DNA from: Hanleya hanleyi
Taxonomy: Eukaryota > Mollusca > Polyplacophora > Lepidopleurida > Hanleyidae
Length of the DNA: 64,000 nt
Direction: 5' to 3'
NCBI GenBank assembly: GCA_036873755.1
Contig: JAVTVY010048011.1
Coordinates: forward strand, 169,519-233,518
Translations under genes and position numbers: made by a program
Notes under the pieces: model-generated
Databases searched by the model: none
What the model saw: only the letters and a program-made list of their open reading frames with translations
What the model was told of the DNA's origin: nothing
Shown here: positions 1-11,559 of the stretch, piece after piece
Numbering within the stretch: the first letter of the stretch is position 1
Layout: every line of letters begins with the position of its first letter

Positions 1-430
1 CCTGTCTGTGGATGCACACCATAGCCTTACTTCCATAATACACCAGTCCAATCTGACGCTCCACCACGAGTGCTTCGCATTGACACCACGGATTGCCCAA
101 CTCGACCCCAAAACGACCATTCCAATGCTCTTTTCCCATAATTCCCTGCCTGCGCATGCACACCATAGCCTTACTTCCACTACACACCAGTCCAGTCTGA
201 CGTTCCTCCAACGAGTGCTTCATTTTGATACCCCACACAATCCATTCAGCCCAATATTGGCCCCTCCTCGACCCCAAAACGTCCACTGAAATGCTATTTC
301 TCTACTACTTTACGAGTAGTAGCAGCAGATTAACAACGGAAGTCGTGTGACCTTCGACTCCAGAAGTGGCCTTTGACACGGATATGACGTCGTCTGTGAT
401 GTCACGCCGTCAGCCTCACACCTCGGCCTC
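1..430. repeat. Diverged tandem units of the CTCGACCCCAAAACG family
   Basis: Units of about 125 bp recur here, each with a CACCAGTCCAATCTGACGC-type segment, an ACGAGTGCTTC segment and a CTCGACCCCAAAACG segment. The tail (from about 330) has GTGACC and TGACGTC motifs followed by CCTCAAAAATCCTAATGAATTT. The same order of segments is found at 18,860-19,800, and the core reappears inverted at 59,281-61,030. The open frame at 8-289 simply follows the repeats and is not a gene. Confidence 0.75.
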
Positions 431-469
431 AAAAATCCTAATGAATTTAGCGTTTATATGCTAGTTCCC

Positions 470-840
470 TGCAAGAAAGAAGCGGTCAGCAGTGTTAAGT
501 GACGTGATTTGATTGTGGCTTTTCATATCAGGATCCTGAAGTACATAGGTTCAAACGGCCCCTATCCCTGAATGGACTGTTTCTGTGTTTGGTACAGATC
601 CTTATATTAATTCGCATTTGCTGACAGGTGATGACATAATTTTTGCTAATTAGGGGAAGTGGAGCAAAAGCGCTTCCTTGTGCTCTATTTAGTATGGTCA
701 TGATATGTCAACGGGTGGATTATAAAGGTACATACTCAGTATTTAATATTAAACAAACATAATGCTGTTTATCCAGGGTACGTTTTAGTTTATATGGCGA
801 ACAAGGTTTTTTGATTGACGATCCGTTTTTCACCCCTCGT
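470..840. other. Gene-free stretch with a partial element A copy
   Basis: Positions about 480-590 carry the GATTGTGGCTTTTCATAT and TGAAGTACATAGGTTCA segments seen in better copies of element A (13,120-13,600). Beyond that, no gene or recognisable element was seen. Confidence 0.5.
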
Positions 841-879
841 TCAAAATGTAGCCGAAGGGTATTGTCGTCGTCATGTATG

Positions 880-1190
880 TCCGTCCAATTGTTCGTCCGC
901 ACGTCTGTCCGTCACAGCTTTCTCGTCACCAAGATATCTTTAGAACGAGTTAACCTAGGCACACCAAACTTGCAGTGCACATCCATATGCTCGTGACCCA
1001 GAGCCCCTATTGAATCTGGACCCGATTGATTTGGAACTTTGGCGGCCATCTTTTATTTATGCGAAACCATCACAGCTTTCTCGTTACCAGGATATCTTTA
1101 GAACGAGTTACCCTAGGTACACCCAACTTGCAGTGCACATCCATATGCTCGTGATCCAGAACCCTATTAAATCTGGACCCACCCCGTTGG
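880..1190 (+). repeat. Two tandem ~158 bp units
   Basis: CACAGCTTTCTCGTCACC starts at 913 and again (one mismatch) at 1071. Each copy is followed by AGATATCTTTAGAACGAG-like sequence, an ACTTGCAGTGCACATCCATA segment and an ATCTGGACCC segment, so the period is 158 bp. Confidence 0.8.
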
Positions 1191-1437
1191 GCTTCCGGGG
1201 ATTGACCTGGGATGTCGTTGTGCACACCGCAGGTCATGGTAAGAGTAAGTCTCAGCTCCTCAGAGAGCTTGTCGTAAGAGGCGACTAACTGAGGCACCCG
1301 TGGGGTTCCCGGGTGTGAGAAGGAATATGACCCCACCCGTGTGGTTCCCGGGTGAGAAAAGGAATAGGACCCAACGTCGTGATATGACTGTAATATAGTT
1401 GAAAGCGACGTTAAATCGTATTCACTCACTCACTTGA
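1190..1437 (+). mobile_element. 3' part of a SINE-like element with CACT tail
   Basis: The segment ends with ATAGTTGAAAGCGACGTTAAA followed by a short CACT repeat (1,393-1,435). The same tail is present at 12,302-12,346, and a related one follows the LINE stop codon at 39,690-39,735. The CCCGGGTGAGAA-type repeats at 1,310-1,360 appear to be part of the body. No tRNA-like head was seen, so it is probably 5'-truncated. Confidence 0.55.
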
Positions 1438-2070
1438 ATCTGGACCCGATTGGGTGGAAACATTGGCGACCATCTTTCATTTATGCGAAATCTTCAATGA
1501 TGTATATCTCTGATAAAATTTAATTGTTCTATACGAAACTTGGTATACAGCATCGATGTATCAAGAGACTTGCAATGAATAACCACATCAGTTCCTCTGA
1601 GTGACGGGAAGGATGGGCGGCCATCTTTAATTTATGTAAAATCATTAATGATCTCTATGATATCTCTGATACCGTTCGACGCTCGATGTAAACTTTAGTA
1701 TACATCATCGATGCACCAAGAGACTTACGATCAATGACAGAACTGGTTTATATGATTGCGCGGAAATCTTGGCGACCATTTTTAATTCATGCAAAATCAT
1801 TAATGATCTTTATCTGATACCATTCTAGTGCTTCATATGAAGTTATAAATCATTGATACATCAAGAAACTTACAATTAATGACAACCAGTTTTTTTCTGA
1901 TCAGGTGAAAAACTTGATTGCCATCTTTAATTTATGCAACATCTATACCTTTGGTTCTGTTCAAGTGTTTGATGCAAGACTTTGTATATAATATAATCAA
2001 GACACAAGTAATGACTGCCGGTTTCTCTGATTGGCCGGGCCATTTCTAATTGCAAAATTTTGATAATCTG
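1434..2070 (+). repeat. Tandem array, ~155-170 bp units (about four)
   Basis: Each unit contains GGCGACCATCTTTAATTTATG, an ATCATTAATGATCT segment, TATACATCATCGATGCA and AAGAGACTTACAAT-like segments. Divergence between units is high. No gene. Confidence 0.7.
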
Positions 2071-2122
2071 TATATTTGTCACTTAACTGCTTAGTGTTCC
2101 TGACGTTTTCAAAGTAGTATGG

Positions 2123-3490
2123 TTTTCCCCCGATGCCCGAAGGGCTAAAGGGGGATTATAGTATTGGAGTCCGCCTGTGCGTGCGCCCGTCTGTATTGCG
2201 AACAAATGATAGCTTGTGTGTCTTTTGCTACTGTTTTATATCCGTCCATCCTTTCGTCCGACTTCGTTTCCGGATAATAACTTATGGAAAACTAAACGGA
2301 TTTTATTCCAATTTGATGTGTGTGTACCTTGCCTCAAGCTCTCGCTTGGAATTGTTTTGTTTCCGGACAATAACTTTTGAAAAACTGAATGAATTATTTT
2401 CAAATTTGGTATGTGGGTACTTCTTCTCAAGATCTTGCTTGTGATTGTTTTCACGTTAATCCGCCTATAGATGTGAGCGTGTCGTGGCCGAAGTAGTTAG
2501 AGTGTTTGACTCTGACCCGGAGTGCTACAGCTGGCGTGGGTTCGCGCCTCGTCAGTGACCGCTTACATATATACACGCCTATTCACAAGGCGCTGGACTG
2601 ATTCGGTGTCCAGGGTAATATGGACTGATGGTGGAACTGGTTGCTACGCTAGACCTTCGCCAGCGGAGGCACTTGGGGAATAAAGTACCTGGGTGTCTTT
2701 CAGTGACCACTATATAAATCCACTCACAGTAGTACATCGCATACACCGCTAGGAAGCTCACATGGTTAGACTATCACAGCACTTTCAGGATAGTAGTTCG
2801 TCCAATTGTAGAATTGTATAAATGTTCACTTCACAGCACGATAGTTGAGCTATAAATGTTGAGTGGTTCCAATTGAATGTATATTAATATGTACTCCTAC
2901 GGAGGTGCTCCTATATAGAGGAGGGATTTACCTACTGAACTGAACTGAACTGAACTGATGGCGCCACGTAAGTTAAAATTTTGTTTCTAGACAATAACTT
3001 TAGAAAAACTCAACGGATTCTTCTCAAATTTGGAATGTGGGTACCTTGAACCTTGTGGGAACCTCGCCTTAAGATCTCGCTTGGGATCGTTTTTCACGCC
3101 GATCCTTTTCAGGTGGCGCCACTTGGGGGCAAAGTACAAATTCCATTTAAGGACAATAACTTTTGAAAACCTGAAAGGATTCTTTCCAAATTTGGTATGT
3201 GGGTAGGCCTATCTCTCCTCAAGATCTTGCTTGGGATTGTTTTTCGCGTTAATCCGCCTATAGGTGGCGCCGTCTTGGGCGGGGAGGGGGCAAGTTTAAA
3301 TTTTGTTTCTCGACAATGGCTTTAGGAAAACTGAACGGATTCTTTTCAAATCTGGTATGTGGGTACTTCGCCTGAAGATCTCCCTCGGGATTGTTTTTCA
3401 CGCCGATCCGCCTATAGGGGGAACCACCTTGGCGCAAAGTTGACTTTTGTATTAGGACAAATTCGGTAATTGTGGCCACCTCGCCACTGA
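2123..3490 (+). repeat. Tandem array of ~130-140 bp units
   Basis: Units share GGACAATAACTTTTGAAAAA, CTGAACGGATTCTTTTCAA, TTTGGTATGTGGGTAC, CAAGATCTCGCTTGGGATTG and CCGCCTATAGGTGGCGCC. Copies begin near 2,266, 2,360, 2,985, 3,145 and 3,305. The array starts beside GATGCCCGAAGGGC (2,131), a small hairpin resembling the termini of other elements in the window. A SINE interrupts it at 2,479-2,957. The reverse complement of the same unit forms the array at 13,860-14,770. Confidence 0.75.
2479..2957 (+). mobile_element. tRNA-derived SINE with (AACTG)n tail
   Basis: The head carries a pol III box A-like TGGCCGAAGTAGTTAGAGTG (about 2,485) and a box B-like GGGTTCGCGCC (about 2,539), at the spacing of a tRNA gene. 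The tail at 2,937-2,957 is four AACTG units. It interrupts a unit of the surrounding tandem array exactly between CCTATAG and ATGGCGCC, which gives both edges. It is a SINE head rather than a tRNA gene, because no acceptor-stem pairing is evident. Confidence 0.7.
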
Positions 3491-3639
3491 ATCTCACTTC
3501 GGATTGCTCTATATGGCGATTACTGAATCCTATGGTTCCAAGCCAAATCAATTGTTTCAATAACGTCGGGGAACTTCAACCGCTCGGGTTTTCATTCAGA
3601 TTGAATACATTATAAATGGCTATCGTCCAGAGTCAAGGG

Positions 3640-4020
3640 TTTTTTTCAAATGCGCAGCTTCACATTTCTCACTGGTTGAAAAACAGACCGCCGTGTGGGG
3701 CAAAATGGACCCCGTCCGGTCATCTTCGATGATGCCGAAAAGACATCATGATGTTCCAAAAATATGAAATCCGTATCGCTCCATATGATTTTCATTGTAA
3801 AGTCGTTAACTGGAGAACGATGTATCTCAGTCACGCTTTGATTGTGACTGTTCATATGAACATAATCAGAACCTTGAAGTACATGAGTTCATAAGGTCCC
3901 TAGCCCTGGGTATCGCCAAATTTTAGAAACATTGAGTGAAGGCGCTTGGTGATATAGTCCTGTTTTATAAGTTTTGCAATTATGCAATTATAATATTTTG
4001 TGACGTTGTTCAAACTCTTC
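3640..4020 (+). mobile_element. Element A copy (dispersed non-autonomous element)
   Basis: It contains the ordered segments GATGCCGAAAAGACATCATG, GAACGATGTATCTCAGTCAC, TTGAAGTACATGAGTTCAT, CCCTAGCCCTGG and GGCGCTTGGTGATATAG found in other copies. Better copies are at 13,120-13,600 (plus) and 29,955-30,535 (minus). No ORF belongs to it. The transposon class is unknown. Confidence 0.65.
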
Positions 4021-4141
4021 ATATTTTACAAAGCATCTAGCAAGTGCGAAATAGGCGAAATATATATACGCCATGCCGAGGTCTCGTTGGGATATTATTC
4101 TCCATAAAGGGATAGTTTACGATGTCGAAATTGCAATCTCT

Positions 4142-4490
4142 TCACTCGTCGTAAAGCCGATGGGAGATAAGACCCGCTTCAGTTTTATAGATGTCTAAAA
4201 ATGATGTATCGTTAGGGCTTCTGTAGTTTTCTTCAAATCCAATAAAGTTAGATATATATATATCCTTCACTGCGTCATTTATATAGCCATTATCCACAAC
4301 GAGAAGGTCGTCCATATAACGTTTGGTGAATGAGAAGGAACGGGCTTTGAAGTGATCGGTTTTTGAAAGCGTCTGCATGTTGTCGTATTCGTAAGAGGAC
4401 AGAAAAAGGTCGGCAAAAAGGGTTTAGTATCCATCGGAATATACCTATATGCTGTTGATATATTGTGTTGCCAAATTTCACATAGTTAGA
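4142..4490 (-). pseudogene. Reverse transcriptase fragment (YMDD), Penelope-like type
   Basis: Read on the minus strand, a 78-residue frame contains a TKRYMDDLLVVDN segment, the catalytic Y-x-D-D box of the RT palm. An SFLDIYKTEAGLISHRLYDE-type segment follows. Just upstream, in a shifted frame, lies an LFADLFLSSYEYD segment, which corresponds to the RT motif before the YMDD box (the ADLFL..YE pattern). At least one frameshift (near 4,400) and stop codons show that it is dead. The pattern resembles RTs of Penelope-like and related GIY-YIG retroelements common in molluscs and cnidarians; this assignment is by family knowledge and was not tested. GIY-YIG remnants on the same strand lie at 5,620-5,860 and 12,656-12,960, upstream of it on that strand. 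It may therefore be a second copy or belong to an element with permuted domain order. Confidence 0.7.
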
Positions 4491-5620
4491 TATTATTAAT
4501 GTGAAATTCTATCAACAAAGAAGCAACTCTATCAACAAAGAAACATCTCATGAATGATATACCTTGCAGGTGGTAGAGCTGAAGATTAATTTATGGCTTC
4601 TAACATTAATATAAAATCAGAGCAAATGCAGTTTCAGATTAAGTAGACGTATTCGATGATGGTGCGCTATACTCCATTCCTTAATCAGCACCTGTTACGG
4701 GTAATATTTACATATGAATTTTATATTATTTTGAGCTTTGTCTGCTGAGCTATGAGGAATGTACCCCGGAGATTTGCTAAAGCTTCTATCGAATTGAGGT
4801 TTCTCAGTACTTGTTTTGCTTGGGGAAGAGTACTTCTGTCAATATGACTGATTCTTTCAACGATCTTGGTCTTTGTGAGATTGCAGGTTCAACTTTTTCT
4901 CGCCTTACCCACTTGACGTACTGTTCCATTGGTATCAGGGTTATCTTTTGGTCGGCCTTCGGGTGTATTCTTCTCGGGTCTTTTTATTTAGTTCCATTCA
5001 TCAAAAGTGTTTTTAAGGTCTTCGTCACTCACTCAAGGTCACCTGTCACAATATGTGTGCAGATATATAGATAAAGTTCGACGATTCACAATCAAATCTA
5101 TAGCCTCCAGTCAAACTTCTTGACAGCATTATAGTAATTAGATATGTTGGTGGCTATAGATTTGGTATACTTATATGAAATGCAAGGGTTCTGTGAACTC
5201 AAAATAGCTTGGTACAGCGTTGCATACCTCTGGATCATTCAGAATTCCTGGTAAATTTATTATGTGAAGTAATTTATCCATGCAGTTTCGAGAAAAGCCG
5301 GTCTTGGGATGTTTCGATCATGTTCACTGGACGCTACATTCGAAAATACGCTATATCTTGACATACTGTATTTAGTGATTGTGGATGGGATTCTAATTCC
5401 TGAAGTCACAGACCGTTGTTATCTCTCGGACTACGCTCTGAGAGGTAACGCATACAGGACTAGACGCAAGCTATGTATAATGTTTTGTGTGTTAGTTAAA
5501 TCCACTAAGTAATTTAAATTGATATGATCGTGAATCAACGCACTGTTAAACTTTCTCCAACCATGAATGCGATGTCTTCTTCGTGGGGTTTAAATAGCTG
5601 GGAGATATTGGATATACTTG
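4490..5620. other. Gene-free stretch between retroelement fragments
   Basis: Probably retroelement-derived, given its position between RT and GIY-YIG remnants on the minus strand. No further domain could be read in any frame. Small frames (for example 4,811-5,074 and 5,309-5,512 plus) have no recognisable features. Confidence 0.4.
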
Positions 5621-5860
5621 AATGACGGTTTGTTACATTGCCCAACCCTTTGACATATAATTTAAACCATACGGAAACACTGACTCAAATTCTGGCATCC
5701 AGAATAGTTCCGCCTCTCGAATTTTGCTCTCAAATTCGAAGGGAGAATCATTGACAGATGGGTAGACGATGTTTATGATCTGAATACTAAAGTTGTCCAA
5801 GCCATGGTCGGGGTCACAAAAATGCTTACCTATAAGCAATTGCTTTTTTCTAACCCCCCT
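5620..5860 (-). pseudogene. C-terminal half of a GIY-YIG endonuclease domain
   Basis: The minus-strand frame contains KHFCDPDHGLDN, then FSIQIINIVYP, a REAELFWMPEFESVFPYGLN segment, and then the end of the ORF. This order (HF..pdH, a later R..E.FW, and P.GLN) is the typical distal half of GIY-YIG nuclease domains of Penelope-like retroelements. Its proximal half lies at 12,656-12,960 on the same strand, and the DIRS element at 5,861-12,655 sits exactly between the two halves. Protein and DNA edges both suggest one interrupted reading frame. Endonuclease activity is not expected from the split copy. Confidence 0.75.
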
Positions 5861-6061
5861 ATTTGCTTCCTAAATCGTAAACCTGCTTTAATTCAAATGC
5901 CTTAATCTCCATTAAGCTGCACAATCAAACGTAGAAAACGGAAGTTAAAACCAAAAGTTAACTCCCCTAGGAGAGTTGTCCGCCCCTAGGAGAGCTCTCC
6001 CACTCATCCCAGAGATGTTACTATAAAAAGGCACTGCTAAATCATTCTAGTCCTCTTTCTC
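5861..6061 (+). repeat. DIRS left inverted terminal repeat
   Basis: About 200 bp match the reverse complement of 12,432-12,620 nearly base for base. It contains two direct CCCCTAGGAGAG blocks (5,964-6,000) and the element's TATA box. The right copy has a longer outer extension, as is usual in DIRS elements. Confidence 0.85.
6022..6030 (+). promoter_or_regulatory. TATA box inside the DIRS ITR
   Basis: TATAAAAAG lies about 170 bp upstream of the gag-like ATG (6,194). The inverted copy is at about 12,463-12,471. It is a plausible promoter for element RNA; this is inferred from sequence only. Confidence 0.55.
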
Positions 6062-6193
6062 CTGTTTGCTCTCGACAGTGCACATCTAGAAGAAGTGTTT
6101 GACAATTACAACCGTTGTTGTTGTTGTTTCGCTGGTTATATCCTTTACCAAGTGTGACGTGTTCTTTATTTTTGGATTTCTTATTGCAATAGT

Positions 6194-6779
6194 ATGTCTG
6201 AGGTTCTGACTACTATTCCTTGTCGTACGTGTGGGCAGATTTTGTCCCCTTTGGACGCCCACACGGCTTGTTTTTGTTGTAAAGAGTTGTGTTATCGGGC
6301 GACCACGTGCGCCGAATGTGTGTTATGGGACGCTTCGACTTGGAGGAATTATGCCCAAGCTCGACGTGCTTACCTTTTACATGCGTGTGATGACCCGTCT
6401 ATTTCGGAGGTCGACAGACGGGTATTGGAAATTTCCCTGGTCAATGATATGAATGTATTGAGGTTCTCGACCGAGTTGGCTTGGATTTATCTCAGAGTAT
6501 TCAAGGTCCAGTTTCACCCGCGTCGGTATATATTCCTCCCTGTGGCACTATTCTACAGGGAGATAATTTTCGGCTGTTAGTCAGCTTGACCTGTACCGGT
6601 GCTGCATTGTCTGGGGTCTCTACCAAACCCGTTCCATTGTCCGGCTTAACAAAGACCAAGTCGGTCTTTCCGATGCATTCCATTGTCTCCGTCAGACAAA
6701 AGAATTCTTTGCCACATGTTATTTCGCCTTTCTATCGGTTTACCACATGTTTCTTTCTAAAAGAAGAAAGCAAATAAAC
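6194..6779 (+). pseudogene. DIRS gag-like zinc-binding protein, frameshifted
   Basis: The first ATG after the ITR opens a 128-residue frame. It has three C-x2-C pairs (C10/C13, C26/C29, C39/C42) plus H23, in the arrangement PCRTC...DAHTACFCC...TCAEC. Such Cys-rich N-termini are typical of the ORF1/gag-like proteins of DIRS and related YR retroelements. After about 6,480 the more protein-like reading continues in the neighbouring frame (6,481-6,774, rich in Pro, Ser, Thr and Val), suggesting one frameshift near 6,480. Its presumed role is to coat the element's RNA. Position between ITR and recombinase fits the DIRS gene order. I infer the identity from cysteine pattern and context rather than from a full-length match. 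Confidence 0.6.
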
Positions 6780-9340
6780 ATCGTCGTGTGTCAATTTCTC
6801 CGTTGCGGATTATATCTAAACATAGTTTATTTAATCCGTTTTCTCGATCTATGGAGGTTGTCGGGGCGAATGTTGGACTCGCTTGAGTCAGCCACGTGTT
6901 AGTGTCTTCGGACGTACGTTGCTAAAATTATTTTCCTTGTCGGAGATTTGTAAATTTTAGGCTTGATTTTTCTATATCTTGAAATGATCGTCTGACGATG
7001 TTTTTCTAAAAGTATTTATGAAATCTCATGCTTAACTAATAACACAGTCCTGCATTAGGGCAGTGTGTATTCAATTTGCGTCTCCACACAAACAATGAGT
7101 TTCGGCCCGCTGTGTTTGATGTGGGCTTTTATTGGCTCTCACCATTCCGTTTTGTTTGTCGGTCAGTATGTGAGCCTATTGGGATCTGGGCTATAAACGA
7201 ACAGGTTTTTGTTTTCGTTGATTCACGATTTTATCCATTGATTTGTTGTATAAATCTTTACGAGTATTGTGAATACTATCCTCGTTCTGACGCGGGAGGT
7301 TTTTCCCCGCCGGGGAAATCCGATTCTTTATTAGCAGTCCGTCAATGTTCCATGTTGTTGTTGTATCTTTTGTTCGGACTTGCAGTTTTTGGTAGTTTTT
7401 CACCTTCATGCATTCAATTCTTTGGTCCTACCAAAAAGGTAATTCTCTTGTTATATCAAGTATTATTATGTGATTTTGATATCCTGTGTTCAAGAGAGAA
7501 CTTACAGAGGTTTTATCTGTTTTTCATGTTTTTCGTGATTGTTGCATTTGTGTACGTAACCACAATTCAACCCTATTTACTACGACCATTTGTTGCATTT
7601 TAATGAGCTTCTTTACTGATCTCTTTATGTAATTGAGGGTGTGTCGAACAACAAAGAGATCACGTGTTGGTTTATCGTGAGTGAGTAAACCTATTCACCC
7701 ATGGTTTATTGTGAAAGTGTGCTATTCTTTGAAACACAAAATTCTGTTATTTGCATTGTGATTTGTTTGTTTCTCACCAAGTTGGTCCCATCTGTATACT
7801 GTATTACGCTTATAATTCAGATGGAGTTGAGCATTATTTTTTATTTTCTTCTCTCTGAGAAAATTTAAAATTGTTAGCGTGAGGGTGAGTGTATTTCTCC
7901 GGAAAATCTTTAGAAATACTCTCGTTCGACGATATGGAATGACACGCAAATTCGTGAAGTCTTCTTGATTACCGGTACAGTCTACAAGAACATCATACTG
8001 CTCTTTAGTAATGTACTTACCGTTTCTACTTCTCGACAACTTGTTCGTGCTAGGTCATTTCAAATTCTAAATTTTTAATAACCTTACCTTCCTGCCGACG
8101 AGAGACTTTAAATGTATTTCCTCTCTTCGGGAATTTTAAATTTCTTTGAGGATATTTCTCACTTACGTTGAAATCTCTTTGTTCTGGATGTCGGTGGTGT
8201 GACTATTTTTGGGTTATAAATAGTATCATTGTTTGTAAATGTGAATATTCTCTCCATATAAAACTCCAGTACTGCTTTTCATGTACAGGAGACAAATTAC
8301 ATCCGGAGAGATCATATTGTAATCATGTTCACTATCACAGTATTCATGTTCACTGACACAAAGATCCATAATACCAGTTAGCCCATTCAGCTTACGTGTG
8401 ATTAGCGCTAGGAACATTTAATGTGTTCTTCTCTACTGCGTTTCTATTTTCTAAAAGAAGGAAAATAATTACAATCGAATTCGGGGTTTCTGTGTTGCAA
8501 CTCTTTTCTCGCTTCGCACCTTTACGACGTTACATTACGTCGTCTCGTTGTCCTCGTACACCTGTACGTCGTTTCTCGCCGTTACGTCGTGTACTTTTAT
8601 AAGTTTGTATCCTGCTCTATTATGAGCATGTATGTACATTATGTTGCGAATGCGGAAATCACTACGTTGTTTATCACACACAACGTTTCTCTCATTTTTC
8701 CACGTTCCGGTACGCCATAACGCCGTGTTTCACGTCATTGCTTCATTTGCGAGATGTATATTTTATATCCATTCATCTTCGTTTTTTCGGCACTTCCTTC
8801 GATGCTCCATCGTCGGTCGTAGGCGGGAGTGGAAGTCCGTCTGTTTAGCGTCATCCTTCCATTTGTATCAGTTCCTCTCGGGTTTTTCACATGGTGATTT
8901 ACTTAGGTGCGTCGTTGCACTACGAAGAGAGTTTTTGTTCAAGCATTTTTGATTCCGGTTTTGTGTTGAGATAACAAAATTGTGTTGGAATCAACAGTAT
9001 TTGGTCTAATACTGTTATATGGAAAATGGAATAGGTCTTTGGATTATGGACGTGGATAGTGATGGTCGTCGCCTGGATTGTGAATGACGGTCTAGACTCT
9101 TGTAATTGAATTCAGCACAGTTTTGTGTTGATTTTTGTTTAACTCAGAACCATGTTGACTTTAACACACAACATTTTGTGTTGAGATCCGTTTACCTTAG
9201 GATTGTGCTTAAACGACACAATGGTTGTTCGTGGTGTACTTGGGGGACAGTTTTTCGACTTTCTCCATCAAGTACTTTATTCCCGTATAGACGGTTGCAC
9301 CAGTTGTTAGACTTTGACATTATGGTTCTGTCATCATCTT
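6780..9340 (+). other. DIRS interior where RT/RNase H is expected but not seen
   Basis: DIRS elements normally carry RT and RNase H here. No xxDD palm motif or other RT box was found in any frame. The longest frame (7,076-7,603, 175 codons, very hydrophobic and Phe-rich) has no recognised domain and no ATG-proximal features. A terminal fragment of element A (minus orientation) is inserted at about 8,968-9,105. The region is probably decayed or substituted sequence. Confidence 0.5.
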
Positions 9341-9342
9341 AG

Positions 9343-10320
9343 GGCTTTTCATTTCTATGCAGGACCTTACTCACTACGTTCGTTTTTTTACGGGTTCGGT
9401 CTCTGCAGCGGATTTATTTGTCCTGGTGCCGAGGACGTTATGCCGATCCCGACTCTGTCTCTATTTCCCTCGTTGCTGACTTCCTCCTTCATCTTCACCG
9501 GGATAGGAAGTTTCATATTAGCTCCATTGTAGGGTATGGATCTGCTCTGGCTAGGGTGTTACGTCTTACCTCTGGTACCGACATTAGCCTTAACGATTAT
9601 ATCTCTGCGCTTATTCGCGCCTTCGCCTTACAGTCGCGACGTACTCGCCTACTGTTACCGAAATGGGATATCGGTGTGGTTCTGTGTGCTTTGATTCGTC
9701 CGCCCTTTGAACCCTTTCTATCCGCTTCTCTAAAGCTGTGTCCTACAAGGCGGCTTTTCTCGCGGATTTTGCTTTGGCGTCTAGAGTGTCTAAACTTTTT
9801 CCTTTCGTTCCGTTCCGGAGTTTATCGCCAAAATGAGTCTGTTCGCTTAGGTCCGTGCGCTCAACGGTCGTACTCTATCCCTGCGTTTTCAGACTTCGTA
9901 CATGGGCTCGAAGACGACTCTTTGTTATGCCTTGTTCGAGCCATTCGCCACTATCTTACTCGTACCGATTCCGTTCGCGGCTCTCGGCGCCTGTTATTTC
10001 TGTCGTTTTTCGCCCGTCTGCAATGCATGACATTACGAAAAAATACCATTGACGCGTGGTTGAAGAAGACCATAAAATGGTCTTATCAATTGGCCATTGA
10101 CGCCTCCCCGCTACTGTATACTGCTTCTTCCCATGAGATTCGTGCCATCGCTACACATGGCCTTGATGGAAGAAATTGTCCCTCCATGACTTTGTCCAGT
10201 CTTGTGCCTGGACAGCAAACTCCACGTTCACAAATTTCTATCTGTGAGATATGTCGGTGCAATCAGATAGTGTGACCACGCTCGGGCCACTGGTGGCTAC
10301 CCAGCACGTGGTAAGTAATT
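9343..10320 (+). pseudogene. DIRS tyrosine recombinase, frame-disrupted
   Basis: A frame open from 9,343 to 10,275 has no ATG at its start. It encodes the N-terminal core-binding part (SISLVADFLLHLHRDRK, SSIVGYGSALARVLRLTSG, then PKWDIGVVLCALIRPPFEP), very like YRs of DIRS elements. Around 9,735-9,835 the better reading is in another frame (LASRVSKL), probably holding the first catalytic Arg. The main frame then resumes with the H-x2-R box (SSHEIRAIATH; His codon 10,132, Arg codon 10,141). The terminal box with the nucleophile (FTNFYL, Tyr codon 10,239-10,241) lies in a different frame and is followed directly by a TGA. The frame beyond it reads GPLVATQHVV, the usual DIRS C-terminus. At least two frameshifts and one nonsense change are therefore visible. 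The protein would integrate the circular DNA form without a staggered cut. Confidence 0.8.
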
Positions 10321-10499
10321 TCAGAAAAAGAGGGGGGGGGTGCAAAATTGTCACCATTGCAGCAAGGCAGCCATCTTGCTGTATCATCTCATCTCATCTC
10401 TCAATTATATCATGTGTCCACATTCAATATGATCATCTATGAAGGAAGAAATAAGTCAGATAGACGACCATGGGCTCTCTAATCATCAATCTAAGAGGC

Positions 10500-11150
10500 C
10501 TGACACTATGGTGAATTTAATCTTTACCTTAACTGCGGTTTTGCTTGTGTCTTTCAGGTTGTATCTGACTTCCTTCCACATGACCTCAGCTGCGTCACCT
10601 ACGCTCAACTCACAAGAACGAAGAACTGACACTTGTGAGTATTATTAATAATGTTTTGTTTCAGGTTGCCAGTGTCAGCAACATCGAATAAAGTACAGAG
10701 AGTTGACAGTTGCGTAGAGTTGGCTCAGGGAACACACGCAGTCGACTCCTAGGCATCCTACAAGACCTACTCAGCTTCAAGAAACAAGTTGAGAAGTTGA
10801 CGTAAGACGGCTTGTGGACTGAGAATGGTGTGGCTTGGCGCCCTCTAAGCCCGGACAGTTTACGCTTCACCCGACCTTAAAGGTTCAGCCAAGTTTCTGC
10901 ATGTATGTGCTAAAGTCGGCATTGCCCCAATCGGCATACAATCCTGCCAAGAAAACCTATCAGCCCTAGGGGCAGAGGATTCTAACATCTTGGTAGAGAT
11001 TGTATACCACACCACGAGCACAGCTACATGGATGGAGACATTCAAGATAAGTACTACTGTTTCTTATCCATGATTTAACCTTTTACGTCTCTGACCAGGG
11101 TTTCACTTGTTCATTGTTGATGTCTCATGTTTATGCCCATGTCTGTGTCA
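10500..11150 (+). repeat. Direct duplication in the DIRS 3' part, copy 1
   Basis: This segment is nearly repeated at 11,560-12,140. Shared landmarks are GTGTGGCTTGGCGCCCTCTA, TTTCTGCATGTATGTGCTAA and CATGGATGGAGACATTCAAG. Copy 1 carries an extra block with a second TTTCAG (10,659-10,664). Both copies start with a pyrimidine tract and a CAG resembling a splice acceptor. No recognised coding content. Confidence 0.85.
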
Positions 11151-11559
11151 TCCCTCCTACATGGAGGAAGACACTCAAAAGATAAGTTAGATAAGTATCT
11201 TCTATTACTACTCCATAATTACCCTCTGCATTACCGACCAGGGTTCTTTTGTTGAGATTCTTTGTCATGCCTGTGATCATTTTTAGATAGAGGCTGAGAC
11301 GGCCGTGTGGTCTGGTCCGTTTGCTGTTTCTGCTGGCGATTGGGTATCGAACTCTGAGGAAGTGGATTCGTGTCTCGCACAGTCTGACCTTTTTTTTCCA
11401 GCACTAGTAATTGTACCTTACTGAGAGACTGTTATCTTAAAAATAATTGGATATAAATGTTATCTTAAAAATTATTGGATATAAATGTTATCTACTCAGT
11501 AGTAATAGGTCAGTTTGGCAGCCGCTATCTCTCAAGTCATCATTTTAGACCTGACACAA

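Noticed and set aside
7076..7603. 175-codon frame inside the DIRS element as a real gene
   Set aside because: No ATG near a promoter, no domain, Phe-rich composition typical of AT-rich noncoding DNA.
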